DNA from: VRUE01 sp963753245
Lineage (GTDB): Bacteria > Actinomycetota > Thermoleophilia > Solirubrobacterales > 70-9
DNA: 64,000 nucleotides
Reading direction: 5' to 3'
Assembly (NCBI GenBank): GCA_963753245.1
Contig: CAVWBK010000011.1
Span: 186,001-250,000, forward strand
Both the position numbers and the translations under genes were made by a program. Positions 1 to 8,668 of this stretch are shown in pieces (positions within the stretch are counted from its first letter, which is position 1; every line of letters starts with the position of its first letter). A model generated the notes under the pieces. The model searched no databases, was not told the origin of the DNA, and saw only the letters and a list, made by a program, of their open reading frames with translations.

Positions 1-941
1 TCAACTTCAAGGCCTGGATCCCGTTCGTCGCGCTCTGGACGGTGCTGGTTTACACGATCAACGCCTTCCTGATCTGGGGCGGTGGCTTTTTCGCCCAGCA
101 TGGCGCCGTCGACTTCTCCGGCGGTTACGTGATCCACCTCGCCGCAGGGGTTGGCGGTTTCGTTGCTGCCTGGGTGGTTGGACCTCGGCTGCAGCGTGAT
201 CGCGAGGTCGACGCGCCGAACAACCTGGCGATGGTCGCGGTCGGCGCCGGCCTGCTCTGGTTGGGCTGGAACGGCTTCAACGGCGGTGACTGGTACGAAG
301 CCACCGGAATCGCCTCCGGCGCCGTGCTCAACACCAACCTCTGCACGGCCGTTGCCTTGCTGGTCTGGGTTGCCTGGGACTATGCGACCGGTCGCAAGCC
401 GAGCCTGATCGGCAGCGTCAACGGGATGATCGTCGGCCTCGTCGGCATCACCCCCGCGGCCGGGTTCGTCAACGGCTGGGGGGCGATCATCATCGGCGTC
501 GTCGCCAGCACCCTGGTCTACTTCGCGCTCAACTACCTGAGCCGGGTGGCGCCGTTCCGCAACGTAGATGACACCCTGGGCGTCATCTACACCCACGGCT
601 TTGCCGGTCTCTGCGGTGGCCTCATGGTCGGTATCTTTGCCAACACCGCGATGGATCCTGAATTGGTTCTGGGCGGCACGATTTCCGGCGGCGGCCTGCA
701 CCTGCTCGGCTGGCAGGCGCTGACGGCGCTGTGGGTGATCGTATTCACGGCAATCGCCACCTTTGTCCTGCTGAAGCTGGTCGGCCTCTTCGTCCCCCTG
801 CGGATGACCGACGAGGAAATGGAGGAAGGCGACATCGCCGTCCATGGGCACGAGGTCTACCCATCCGACGTGCCTTCCCTGGGATACCCGGACGGGATTC
901 CGGCGGCGGCGGCCCCGGCAGGGGGGACTTCTCCCCAGTAA
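1..941 (+). CDS. amt: Ammonium transporter (Amt/MEP/Rh family), 5' end outside window
   Basis: Membrane channel for ammonium uptake. The reading frame is open from base 3 into the left edge, so the first third of the protein is missing. Visible Amt hallmarks are the WGGGFF segment, a first pore histidine in YVIHLAAG, and a second in the DDTLGVIYTHG segment, matching the twin-histidine pore of AmtB. Several hydrophobic helices follow, then a soluble acidic tail (TDEEMEEGD) typical of actinobacterial Amt proteins. A strong hairpin lies 30 bases after the stop. The PII gene at 9910 is not adjacent, unlike the common glnK-amt pairing. Family assignment is secure. Confidence 0.95.
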   Translation, partial: NFKAWIPFVALWTVLVYTINAFLIWGGGFFAQHGAVDFSGGYVIHLAAGVGGFVAAWVVGPRLQRDREVDAPNNLAMVAVGAGLLWLGWNGFNGGDWYEATGIASGAVLNTNLCTAVALLVWVAWDYATGRKPSLIGSVNGMIVGLVGITPAAGFVNGWGAIIIGVVASTLVYFALNYLSRVAPFRNVDDTLGVIYTHGFAGLCGGLMVGIFANTAMDPELVLGGTISGGGLHLLGWQALTALWVIVFTAIATFVLLKLVGLFVPLRMTDEEMEEGDIAVHGHEVYPSDVPSLGYPDGIPAAAAPAGGTSPQ

Positions 942-970
942 AACCCGGTCAACCAATACAGGAACGAGCG

Positions 971-998
971 AAACCGCCCCCGGTCCCGGGGGCGGTTT
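971..998 (+). terminator. Intrinsic terminator hairpin of amt
   Basis: A perfect 13-bp inverted repeat (971-983 with 986-998, AAACCGCCCCCGG and its complement) starts 30 bases after the amt stop. The expected T-tract is only TTT before a group II intron begins, so the insertion probably separated the stem from its original 3' flank. Confidence 0.85.
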
Positions 999-1406
999 CG
1001 TGTGTACGCCCGGCAGGGGCTACCAGCTCGGGGGTGAAGGTCCCCCGTGGATCAGATGACAGAAACCACAAGCCGAGGGCAACTGCGTCGTCGCAAGGCG
1101 GGGTGGGAAGGGAGCCGGAAGCAAACCCGTGGCCCGAGGAACACGAACCGCTAGAAGGCGGGGCGATCCGGGCGAGCCAGCATGCCGTGGCGAAGCCCGT
1201 GTCATCAAAGGATCGCAACGCAGACGCGGCGGGCGTGCGGGGAAGGTTGGTGCCCTTATCCGGGGAGACCTGCCGGAACGTCGGCCTCGACGAAGCAGTC
1301 GCCCGACATCGCCCACCGCAAGGCAGGCGGTCATCCGGCGGGAGTCAGCAGAGGCCGTAGTAGCGGCGGGGTCGTGCGCCGCGAAGGGCCAAACGCGACT
1401 CTCCTC

Positions 1407-1985
1407 ACGATCTACGTCCGCTCCGAAAGAGCGGCAGAGCGCGTGATGCAGAGCTGCTCGTTCATCGAGGCACGCCTGAAGCTGCGGGTCAACCGCGACA
1501 AGTCAGCGGTCGATCTCGCGACGAGGCGGACCCTTCTGGGGTTCGCTTTCTTCAAGCGAGGAGGTGAGATCAAGGTCAGGATCGATCCGAAGGCACGCAA
1601 ACGCGCCGAGGATCGCTTGCGAGAGCTCACCTCCGCGCAGCTGGGGCGTCTCGGTGGGGCGGCGCATCCGTGAGGTCAAAAGCTTCACGGTGGGATGGAC
1701 CGCCTACTTCTCGTTGGCCGACACCCCACGCCCGCTCTCCGACCTCGATGAGTGGTTGCGCCGGCGGGTGCGGCAGGTTCGCTGGAAGGAATGGAAGCGC
1801 CCGTTGACCAGACGGCGCAACCTGCAAGCGCTGGGAGTCACGCCGCAGCAGGCCCGTGAATGGGCCGGAACGCGGAAGGGCTACTGGCGCCTCGCGGGCT
1901 CCGCTCCTCTCCAGCGCGCTCTTGCCCAAGGTCTACTGGCGCGATCAAGGCCTACGGGGATTCATCGATCCTTACGGTCGTTCCG
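1407..1985 (+). pseudogene. Group II intron-encoded reverse transcriptase/maturase remnant
   Basis: Only the C-terminal part of a group II maturase survives. The first recognisable block is IYVRSERAAERVM, which normally follows the YADD catalytic motif. Next come the thumb/maturase X segments LKLRVNRDKSAVD, LLGFAFFKRGGEIKVRI, FTVGWTAYFSLADTP and LDEWLRRRVRQVRWKEWKR. The catalytic palm domain is absent, which indicates an internal deletion. The remaining blocks lie in different frames, with shifts near 1640, near 1920 and near 1980 (the terminal LPKVYWRDQGLRGFIDPYG block is in another frame). It cannot encode an active enzyme, so the intron could move only if a maturase were supplied in trans. 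Confidence 0.85.
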
Positions 1986-1996
1986 GGATGCGACGC

Positions 1997-2067
1997 GAAC
2001 CGCCGGATGCGGACCCGCATGTCCGGTGGTGTGGGAGGGGCCGGGGTAAGCCCGGCCCCTACCCGAT
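1997..2067 (+). ncRNA. Group II intron domains V and VI
   Basis: Bases 1997-2030 can fold into the compact catalytic domain V hairpin (CCGGATGCGGACCCGCATGT core, then CCGG). Bases 2036-2060 form a GC-rich domain VI stem (GGGGCCGGG with CCCGGCCCC). They are followed by an unpaired adenine at 2061, at the position expected of the branch-point A seven bases from the 3' splice site. These elements look intact although the maturase gene is ruined. Confidence 0.75.
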
Positions 2068-2068
2068 T

Positions 2069-2992
2069 TCAGGCGCCGCTCGCCCCGCTGTCGCGGGAGC
2101 GGCTGACCTCGCGCAGGATTTCGAGCATCGTCGCCAGCGCCGGGGTGACGGCCGCCGCCCGCGGCGTCGCCGCGAAGACCTTGCGGACCGGGCTGCTGGG
2201 GCTGAGTGCGCGGATGACGATGTCCTCGCGAGTCTCCGTGAGCGCCAGGCGAGGGATCAGGGCGACGCCGACCCCGGCCGCGACCAGCCCCTGCACCGTC
2301 AGGTAGTCGTCGCTCTCGAAGGAGACCCGCGGCTCGAACCCGGCGGCGTGACAGGAGCGGACGACGTGGCGGGCGCAGGGGCTGGTCGCCGAGGTCTGGA
2401 TCCAGGCTTCCTCGCGCAGCTCCTCGAGGCGCAGCTGCTCGCGCCCGGCCAGCGGGTGTTCGCGCGGAAGGGCGACGTCGAGGGCGTCGTCGAGCAGCTC
2501 GAAGCGGCGCATGCCGGCGCCGAGTCGCTCGCCGACGCCCTCGAATTCGAACAGCGCCACCAGGTCAAACTCCCCCGCCCGCAGCCGTGGCGCGATCTCC
2601 TCGGGCTCACCCTCGGCGAGGGTGACGCCGACTCCCGGGTGCGAGGCGCGGAAACCGGCGATCGCCCGAGGCATCAGCGTCGCTCCGGCGGTCGGGAAGG
2701 ATGCTGTCGCCAGGTTGCCGCCCTGGCCGGCGGTAATCGCCGCGATCTCGGCCTCGGCGGCATCCATCTGCGCCAGGATCCCGCCGACGTGGCCGGCGAG
2801 AGCGGCACCGGCGACGGTTGGCCGCACACCGCCCCGCCGGCGCTCGATCAGCGGCGCGTCGACTTCTCCCTCGAGCGTCGCGATCGCCTGCGAGACCGCC
2901 GATTGCGAGTAGCAGAGAGCGTCGGCGGCCGCGGAGAAGGAGCCGTGGGCGACAACTTCGCGGAAGACGGTGAGGCGATTCGGATTAAGCAT
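2069..2992 (-). CDS. LysR-family transcriptional regulator
   Basis: Predicted 307-residue DNA-binding regulator. Residues 4-62 form the LysR winged helix-turn-helix (LNPNRLTVFREVVAHGSFSA then SQSAVSQAIATLE). Residues from about 90 form the periplasmic-binding-like effector domain with the usual GEPEEIAPRLRAGEFDLV pattern. It is divergent from the universal stress protein gene at 3092, with 99 bases between the starts holding two inverted repeats, so it probably controls that gene and itself. The effector is unknown. The stop codon sits against the 3' end of the group II intron, so the intron did not interrupt the gene. Confidence 0.92.
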   Translation of the reverse strand: MLNPNRLTVFREVVAHGSFSAAADALCYSQSAVSQAIATLEGEVDAPLIERRRGGVRPTVAGAALAGHVGGILAQMDAAEAEIAAITAGQGGNLATASFPTAGATLMPRAIAGFRASHPGVGVTLAEGEPEEIAPRLRAGEFDLVALFEFEGVGERLGAGMRRFELLDDALDVALPREHPLAGREQLRLEELREEAWIQTSATSPCARHVVRSCHAAGFEPRVSFESDDYLTVQGLVAAGVGVALIPRLALTETREDIVIRALSPSSPVRKVFAATPRAAAVTPALATMLEILREVSRSRDSGASGA

Positions 2993-3001
2993 AAGTAATT
3001 C

Positions 3002-3043
3002 TGATTTTAATCATCAGTAATAACAGTTGCACTAATACAACTG
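3002..3043. promoter_or_regulatory. Inverted repeats in the LysR/Usp divergent promoter region
   Basis: Two perfect dyads lie in an AT-rich patch between the divergent starts: TGATT-TT-AATCA at 3002-3013 and CAGTTG-N8-CAACTG at 3024-3043. LysR regulators usually bind such sites near their own promoter. Assignment to this regulator is inferred from position only. Confidence 0.6.
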
Positions 3044-3091
3044 CGGTGCCACCATCGGTCTCGAACTTCCGAACTCACAAAGGAGGCACTA

Positions 3092-3781
3092 ATGGCTCTG
3101 AAGATCATCGTTTCCTACGACGACACCGACAACGACCGCGACGCACTTGCCCTGGGCCGGCTGCTGGCCTACTCGGGGGGCGAGCTCGCGCTCGCCTATG
3201 TCCGCCACTCCTTTGGGGACGGCGCACTCGGCGAGAAGCAGGCGGAGGAGCTGCTGGAGCGGGGTGCCGCCTCGGTTGGCGCCCCGAACGTGGCCCGCCA
3301 CGTGATCGTCAACCCCGCGACCAGCGTCGGCCTGACCGAGCTGGCCGAGCGCGAGAACGCCGACATCATCGTCTTTGGCTCCGAGTACCGCACCGCCGCG
3401 GGTACGGTCAAGCCTGGAATCTCGGCCCACAAACTGCTGCTCGGCGGGCCGGCGGCGATCTCGGTCGCTCCGGCGGGGCTGCGTTCGAATCCGTCCCTGA
3501 GCGTCAACACCGTGGGCGTCATCGACGAGGGCGACGAGGGCGCTCGGGCGACCGCCAACAGCCTCGCCTCGGCGCTCGGCGCCAACGTCGCCGAGCATGG
3601 CGCCGGCCCGGTGGACCTGCTTGTGGTCGGATCGCGTCCCGAGGCGCCGCAGGGCAGGGTCGTCCTCAGCGCCAAGAGCGACTACGCGGTAGAGGCCGCG
3701 ACCTACCCGGTGCTGGTGGTCCCACGTGGCGCCAACCTCGATTTTGCGGCTTCCCCGGCGCCGGCCGCCGCTGAGGCTTAG
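3092..3781 (+). CDS. Universal stress protein (UspA family), two-domain
   Basis: Predicted 229-residue cytosolic protein with an N-terminal Usp fold (LKIIVSYDDTDNDRDALALG, a beta-strand and helix opening typical of the family) and a shorter second half ending in YPVLVVPRG, the usual last Usp strand. Such proteins are often ATP-binding and induced by stress. The start is well supported: AAAGGAGG at 3079-3086 lies 5 bases before the ATG. The gene is divergent from a LysR regulator. The C-terminal stop overlaps that of the convergent gene at 3778. Confidence 0.85.
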   Translation: MALKIIVSYDDTDNDRDALALGRLLAYSGGELALAYVRHSFGDGALGEKQAEELLERGAASVGAPNVARHVIVNPATSVGLTELAERENADIIVFGSEYRTAAGTVKPGISAHKLLLGGPAAISVAPAGLRSNPSLSVNTVGVIDEGDEGARATANSLASALGANVAEHGAGPVDLLVVGSRPEAPQGRVVLSAKSDYAVEAATYPVLVVPRGANLDFAASPAPAAAEA

Positions 3782-4230
3782 GTCTCCTCCGGCCTTCTGA
3801 CGACCAGGATGACGGCCGCGATCTTGGGGTCGCGGCCGTCGATTGTCTTCCGCATATCGCCCCAGTGGATCGCCTGGCCGTCGTGGCCGCCGACGAGGTC
3901 GGCAGTGACCGCCTCCGGGGTTGACGTCTCGATCACGAAGGCGTCGGGCAGGCTCGGAGGCGGTGCCTGACTGAGGATCTCCCGAGTGACCGCCTTCGAG
4001 GCCCGCTCGGCGTTCGACCAGCCTTGGCCGAAGGAGAGGTCCACCGTCTCCATCCGTGGGCCCTCGAGGATGATCAGGCTACTTGCGCGGGGCTGCCACT
4101 TGCGCTCGCCCATCTCGATCGTCCTGTCCTCCAGCCAGGGGTCGACGACTTGTGTGATCACGTCCTCGCGGCTCAGGTTAAAGACGCGGGCGTGGTTGAA
4201 GCCGGTGCTGATCTCGACATGGAAAGCCAT
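3778..4230 (-). CDS. Conserved hypothetical protein, 150 aa
   Basis: The frame is open further upstream, but the sequence reads as natural protein only from the ATG at 4230 (MAFHVEISTGFNHARVFNLS). The segment before it overlaps the HAD gene antisense and is low-complexity. The protein is soluble, with no signal peptide or membrane helix. It has alternating beta-strand and helix character and ends in a strand AAVILVVRRPEET. I do not recognise a family. Convergent overlap with the Usp stop codon is 4 bases; the HAD gene starts divergently 58 bases away. Confidence 0.65.
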   Translation of the reverse strand: MAFHVEISTGFNHARVFNLSREDVITQVVDPWLEDRTIEMGERKWQPRASSLIILEGPRMETVDLSFGQGWSNAERASKAVTREILSQAPPPSLPDAFVIETSTPEAVTADLVGGHDGQAIHWGDMRKTIDGRDPKIAAVILVVRRPEET

Positions 4231-4288
4231 CTTGCGCGACGCTAGCGGTTTTCGTCCACCCCGGGGAGCGAGTTGCGATGATCCGCCG

Positions 4289-4945
4289 ATGGGGGTCCTC
4301 CTGCCAGAGGCAGTCGTGTTTGACAACGACGGCCTGCTGCTCGACACCGAGTCGGTATGGACCCGGGCCGAGCGCGACCTCTTTGAACGGCGCGGGACCG
4401 AGTTCACGCCCGCCGACAAGCGCGAGCTGGTCGGAACCTCGGCGCAGCTCGCCGGTGCCGTCCTGGAACGGCGCCTGGCTGAGCCCGGCCGCGCCGCCGA
4501 GCTGATCGAGGAGCTAAACGAGCTGGTTGTCGTCGAGCTCGAGCACGGGGTCGAGGCGATGGTTGGCGCTGGTGAGCTGTTGCGCAGTCTCGCCGAGCGG
4601 GGCACTCCGCTTGGGCTCGTCTCCAATTCGCCGATTGCCTTCGTGCGCCGCTCGCTACAGATCGTCGGCTTTGAGGATCTCTTTGACGTCGTCGTCAGCG
4701 CTCACGAAACCGCGGCCGCCAAGCCGGCCCCCGATCCCTACCTGGAGGCCTGTCGTCGCCTCGAGGTCAGCCCCGGCCCGGCCGTGATCGCACTCGAGGA
4801 TTCACCCACCGGCGTCGCCGCCGCTCGGGCCGCGGGGCTGACCGTGATCGGGATCCCCTCGGTCGAGGGTGTGACCCTGGAGGAGGCGCATCACCTCGCC
4901 GCGGATCTGCGCGACGTCATCGTCGCTCGCCAGCTCCGTCTCTAA
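4289..4945 (+). CDS. HAD-superfamily phosphatase, beta-phosphoglucomutase-like
   Basis: Predicted 218-residue phosphohydrolase or phosphomutase of HAD subfamily I. All four motifs are visible: motif I FDNDGLLLDTE (nucleophile and acid/base Asp), motif II LVSNS, motif III Lys in AAKPAPDPY, and motif IV ALEDSPTGVAAA for magnesium. A helical cap lies between motifs I and II, as in phosphoglycolate phosphatase and beta-PGM relatives. The ATG at 4289 was chosen because the upstream extension is antisense to another gene and lacks family features. The substrate cannot be read from the sequence. Confidence 0.88.
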   Translation: MGVLLPEAVVFDNDGLLLDTESVWTRAERDLFERRGTEFTPADKRELVGTSAQLAGAVLERRLAEPGRAAELIEELNELVVVELEHGVEAMVGAGELLRSLAERGTPLGLVSNSPIAFVRRSLQIVGFEDLFDVVVSAHETAAAKPAPDPYLEACRRLEVSPGPAVIALEDSPTGVAAARAAGLTVIGIPSVEGVTLEEAHHLAADLRDVIVARQLRL

Positions 4946-4965
4946 CCCTCGAGTCGAGGCTTAGA

Positions 4966-5883
4966 TCAACCGCCACGGAGGACTCGGCGCCGGCGCAGGA
5001 CTCGCTCGCAGATCTCCAGCAGCTCGCGAACCCGGTCCTCGTGCTCGCGCTCAAGGCGCTCTTCGAGCAGGGCGGCGTTGGCCGCCTCGCCGGCCTCACC
5101 GCGGCGCCCCTGCAGGGCGACCAGATCCTCCTCGTGGCCGTGGTCGCTGGACACCCCGCGCATTGTGGCGAGGAGCGCCTCGAGCCCGATTCGAAGCTGC
5201 AAGGCGGCCTCGCGCGCGCGGCCGGCGTCAAGATCAGCGCGGGCGCGAAGCAAAAGAGTCTCACAGGGGTCGATCTTCTCCTTGCCACCGAGTACCGCCG
5301 CGACGCGCTCCTGTGGTCGTAGCTCTTCGGCGCGGCGCCGTCGGCGCGAGGCGCCGCTCGCCCAGACATCGACCTCGCGAATCGCGGAGCTGCCGCCCGC
5401 GGCAACCTGCTCACCGCTGCCGTAGCCGATGCGAACCACGGCCGCACGCTCGGGCGTCAGCTCCTGAAGGCTGGGTTCGCCGCTGGCGGCGGCCTGGGCG
5501 TGTAGGGCTCGGTTGAGCAGGCCGATTCCCTCGGCGACTAGGACGTCCAAGGTGTCCTCGGCCTCTGTCGCCTCATCCAGCCAACGCTCGGCCTCTTCCT
5601 CGGTCTCAAAGGGCCGACCGGCGCGCACCACGGTGGCTCGTGAGAGTGGCAGTGGGGGCGGCGCCTGATCGGCTTCGACGGCGCGTACGCGCCGTCGCCG
5701 ACGACCGGGGCGCGCCGCGGTGGTCAAGATTTCGATGACGAGGACGCTCTGTTCACCCTCCTCGTCTCGCACGAGATAGCGGCCATCGGCGACCGACAGC
5801 GTCCCGGCAAGGTCAAACTGCGCGAATCCGAAGAGTTGGGTCAGGCGCTCAATGGCCGCTTCCGGCCGCGCCGGTTCCACCAC
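4966..5883 (-). CDS. Hypothetical protein, 305 aa, basic and acidic segments
   Basis: No recognised family. The N-terminal 50 residues look folded (FAQFDLAGTLSVADGRYLVR, then SVLVIEIL). An arginine cluster GRRRRRV follows, then a helical middle (ETEEEAERWLDEATEAEDTL) and a strongly charged helical C-terminus ending in EICERVLRRRRVLRGG. The gene starts inside the last 35 bases of the 939-residue exported protein gene on the same strand, which suggests co-transcription and coupling. It has no signal peptide, so it is probably cytosolic. The coding call rests on length and codon pattern. Confidence 0.65.
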   Translation of the reverse strand: MVEPARPEAAIERLTQLFGFAQFDLAGTLSVADGRYLVRDEEGEQSVLVIEILTTAARPGRRRRRVRAVEADQAPPPLPLSRATVVRAGRPFETEEEAERWLDEATEAEDTLDVLVAEGIGLLNRALHAQAAASGEPSLQELTPERAAVVRIGYGSGEQVAAGGSSAIREVDVWASGASRRRRRAEELRPQERVAAVLGGKEKIDPCETLLLRARADLDAGRAREAALQLRIGLEALLATMRGVSSDHGHEEDLVALQGRRGEAGEAANAALLEERLEREHEDRVRELLEICERVLRRRRVLRGG

Positions 5884-8668
5884 TGCCGCCGGCTGGCCCC
5901 TTGGACCCCTTGTTGGTGCCCTGCTGGGCTCCCTTGCTGGCTCCCTGGGTCGGCGCGGGCGGCGTCGGCTCCTTCTTGCCGCCCTTGTCGGGCAGCGAGT
6001 AGGGCGAGGGTCCAGTCAGGACTTCGGGGTTTTCGATCTGGCCGAGTCGTCCGATCAAGCGGTTCCAAGTCGAGGCCGGGAGTTCTCCAAAGCCCGTAGC
6101 GGAGGTGCTCGGGTCGGCGAGGAAGGCGGCCATTCGGCGTCCCCAGGCCGTAACGTCGCCCTCCTGGTAAATCGGGCTGGCAAGCGGGGCTCCTTCGCTG
6201 TCGGCAAAACCGATCTCAATCGAGCCGCCCGGGACGAAGGTGGCGATCTGCTCGCCGGCGGAGACCTGCTGACCTGCCTGTACGGTCGCCCGGACGCCCT
6301 CGTAGACATAGATGATCTGGCCGGCACGTGAGCCATCGAGGAGCTGGTAGAGCACCCCGCCGCCTTCGGGCCACCCAGGGGCCCCGGTGCGCAGGATGCG
6401 GGCATCCCCCATTGCCCCGATCGGCCCCACGCCGGTGAAATCAACGCCCATATCGATACGGCCCATCGTCGCCCCCGGGAAGGGATTGACGTAGCTGCCT
6501 TCATAGCCAGGGGCATAGCCGATGTCGACGTGGTCGTAGTGGTCGGGCGAGGCAAAGCTTGTTTCTCCGGGCAGGTTCTCGCGCGAGATCACCTGATGAG
6601 GATGCATCACCCCCTGTAGGGCAAGCACGTCTTTAATCAACTGATCGGTCAGCGTCCCTGACCCCTGATGACCAGCCACCGGGACACCATCAATTTCGGA
6701 GATGTCGACCGCGTCGCCGGTCGAGTGCTCAGAGACGGTGTCGGTTGTGGCGAGGGTGCTGTGATCACACTCGAGGGCACTGACCCGTAGGTCAAAGCCT
6801 TTGGAGACCAGATACTCGAGCAGCGCCAGCACCCGGCGGTCGATCCGGCCGCTTGAGACGTCGCTGCGGCCGCACTTGTAAATCGAAAGCTTTGGATCGG
6901 CGAGCACCCGCTTCTCGAGCTCGGTCTTGGAGAGCAGCAGCACCCCGGCGCCGCCCAGATCGCTGGCCAGCGCGTTCTTGCCGTTCGCGCGGTAGATCGC
7001 CGTCTCTTCGAGCAACTTCCAGCCGTCAAGAATCGGCTTCGGGTCGATCCGAGGAGCCCCTTTGCCGGCCGGCCGGATCGAGAAGTTGATGTGCGGGTCG
7101 ACGCCGCCGCTGGCTTTGGCGATCCGGCCGAGAACCGTGCCGGCTATCACTCTCGACCCCACCTTGAGGCTTCCGTCGGCGCCGATCGACGCGGCTTGGT
7201 CGACCCCCTGCTTCGCGTTTTTCTCGGGCTTTGTGTCAGAGCGCGACTGCGAGCGTCCCGGTAGGGCAAATAGCCGCGGGCGGATATCTTCGCTGTCGAC
7301 CGGCAGCTGCTTTTCAGCGCCACTTGGCAGCACCTCGTTGCGCTTGTCGTGAACTATCTGGCCCAGCTCGGCGTAGGTGAAGCGGTTGCCGTAGGCGTCT
7401 TCGAGCACGACATAGTTGCCGAGGGTCTTCGAGTGGCCGGCCTTGTCGATCACCCCGTCGTTGACGGCGACGACCGGGGATCCGGCGGCGGCGAAAATGT
7501 TGATTCCGCGGCGGGTGGGGGAGGAGGAGATCACGTCGGCGGCGTTGCCGTAAGACTTGCGCTGGCTCGGCGTAGCCTTCGCCAGGGCAGCTCGGGCAGA
7601 GATGTCATCGGCGTAGCGGGCGTTGGCGGCGACCGGGAAATGGTCGCCCTCGGTCAGCCCGGTGAGCGAGCCGACGAGGTCGGTGGGGAGCGCGCCGTAG
7701 GCGCGGGCGTCGAGGAGGACCTCCTGCACGTACCAGTCGGCATGGTTGTAGGCGAGAATCGCGCCGTAGAGATCCTTGGTCCCGCCCGCGATCTTCAGGT
7801 AATGAGCGGCGGCGCAGATTGCATCGACCGGGTTGTATGGGTCCTTGCGGCCGTCCCCATTCGCGTCGAGCCCGTAGGTTTCCCAGGAGGAGGGTAGGAA
7901 CTGCATCCAGCCAACCGCGCCGGCGCTGGAGACGTTCAGGTCCTTGCCGAAGTTGGTCTCGATTTTGTTGATCGCGGCGAGCACCTCCCAGGGAATCCCG
8001 TACTCGGTCCCGCAGGCCTGGTAGATCGGCAGGAGGAAGGGCGGGATCTCAAAAGAGTTGATGACAAAGTTGGGCACGCCGATCGGCGCCGGGCCGAATG
8101 GTGCGATCGTCACCGTCTGGTTTTCGCTGCTCGGCGAGCCACCGCTTTCGAACGCGGAGCCGCCGCTGGCGCCGGTTGTTTCCTGCGGTTGGATTCCCGC
8201 CGTCGCCGGCGGTGCGGTAATCGCGCCGTTGGAGCCGCCCCCGGAGGACGGCGCCGCGATGGTTCCGTGATGGACGACCTTGTGGTGCGGGGGCGCGGGA
8301 CTTTCGCCACCGCCGATCGACGAGCCGACCTTGAAGCCGCCCGCTTCGGATTCGGGAGCGGCGGCTTCAGGGCTGCTTTCGGCTTCCGGCGCGGGCGCCG
8401 GCGAAGGCGCCGGTTCGGGTCCCTCGCTGTTGTCGGTGGGTCCGCTGCAGTCGGGGTCTTCCATGTCGATCAGACCGTCGCCGTCGTTATCGACCCCATC
8501 CGAACAGGCCGGTGCCGGTGCCGGGCTGGTGATCGCCGGCGGCGCACTTGGAGTCGTCACCACGCTTTCGGCGCCGGCCGGAAGGTCGGCGCCGGCCAAA
8601 CCAACGCCCAACGCAGTCGTGAGCGCAAAGCTGGCCAAGGCGATGGTCAGTGCGAGCTTATTTCTCAT
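5849..8668 (-). CDS. Exported lytic transglycosylase/M15-like/LytM-like multidomain protein
   Basis: 939 residues. A signal peptide spans 1 to about 35. A calcium-binding thrombospondin-3-like loop (CSDGVDNDGDGLIDMEDPDC) is at 55-74 and a Pro/Ser/Gly linker runs to 200. An SLT/MltB-type transglycosylase domain (about 205-325) has the candidate catalytic Glu in INKIETNFGKD at 237 plus AVGWMQFLPSSW. A LytM/M23-like fold (about 385-550) lacks HxGxD, and HxHF is replaced by HINFS. An M15-like segment (605-715) keeps candidate zinc ligands in SEHSTGDAVDI and HYDHVDIG. A second M23-like fold (735-840) also lacks ligands. A Gly/Lys-rich tail ends the protein. It probably remodels peptidoglycan outside the membrane, with the LytM modules binding rather than cutting. 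Confidence 0.85.
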   Translation of the reverse strand: MRNKLALTIALASFALTTALGVGLAGADLPAGAESVVTTPSAPPAITSPAPAPACSDGVDNDGDGLIDMEDPDCSGPTDNSEGPEPAPSPAPAPEAESSPEAAAPESEAGGFKVGSSIGGGESPAPPHHKVVHHGTIAAPSSGGGSNGAITAPPATAGIQPQETTGASGGSAFESGGSPSSENQTVTIAPFGPAPIGVPNFVINSFEIPPFLLPIYQACGTEYGIPWEVLAAINKIETNFGKDLNVSSAGAVGWMQFLPSSWETYGLDANGDGRKDPYNPVDAICAAAHYLKIAGGTKDLYGAILAYNHADWYVQEVLLDARAYGALPTDLVGSLTGLTEGDHFPVAANARYADDISARAALAKATPSQRKSYGNAADVISSSPTRRGINIFAAAGSPVVAVNDGVIDKAGHSKTLGNYVVLEDAYGNRFTYAELGQIVHDKRNEVLPSGAEKQLPVDSEDIRPRLFALPGRSQSRSDTKPEKNAKQGVDQAASIGADGSLKVGSRVIAGTVLGRIAKASGGVDPHINFSIRPAGKGAPRIDPKPILDGWKLLEETAIYRANGKNALASDLGGAGVLLLSKTELEKRVLADPKLSIYKCGRSDVSSGRIDRRVLALLEYLVSKGFDLRVSALECDHSTLATTDTVSEHSTGDAVDISEIDGVPVAGHQGSGTLTDQLIKDVLALQGVMHPHQVISRENLPGETSFASPDHYDHVDIGYAPGYEGSYVNPFPGATMGRIDMGVDFTGVGPIGAMGDARILRTGAPGWPEGGGVLYQLLDGSRAGQIIYVYEGVRATVQAGQQVSAGEQIATFVPGGSIEIGFADSEGAPLASPIYQEGDVTAWGRRMAAFLADPSTSATGFGELPASTWNRLIGRLGQIENPEVLTGPSPYSLPDKGGKKEPTPPAPTQGASKGAQQGTNKGSKGPAGGSGGTGAAGSGH

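Larger units (their letters stand above)
1000..2067 (+). mobile_element. Degraded group II intron, class C-like, inserted behind the amt terminator
   Basis: The left end GTGTG at 1000-1004 fits the bacterial GUGYG intron start. GGGGGTGAAGGTCCCCC near 1030 and GGAGTCAGCAGAGGCCGTAG near 1340 resemble conserved group II ribozyme blocks. The right end has recognisable domains V and VI and ends in CTACCCGAT. Only about 1.07 kb remains, against roughly 2 kb for a full element, because most of the reverse transcriptase has been deleted. Insertion directly after a terminator stem is the known target habit of bacterial class C introns. The last intron base lies one base before the LysR stop codon. Exact ends are inferred from consensus motifs and could shift by a few bases. 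Confidence 0.85.

Noticed and set aside
731..1446. Overlapping plus-strand open frames between amt and the intron maturase remnant
   Set aside because: They cover the terminator and the structured RNA part of the group II intron, lack ribosome sites and have no protein-like patterns.
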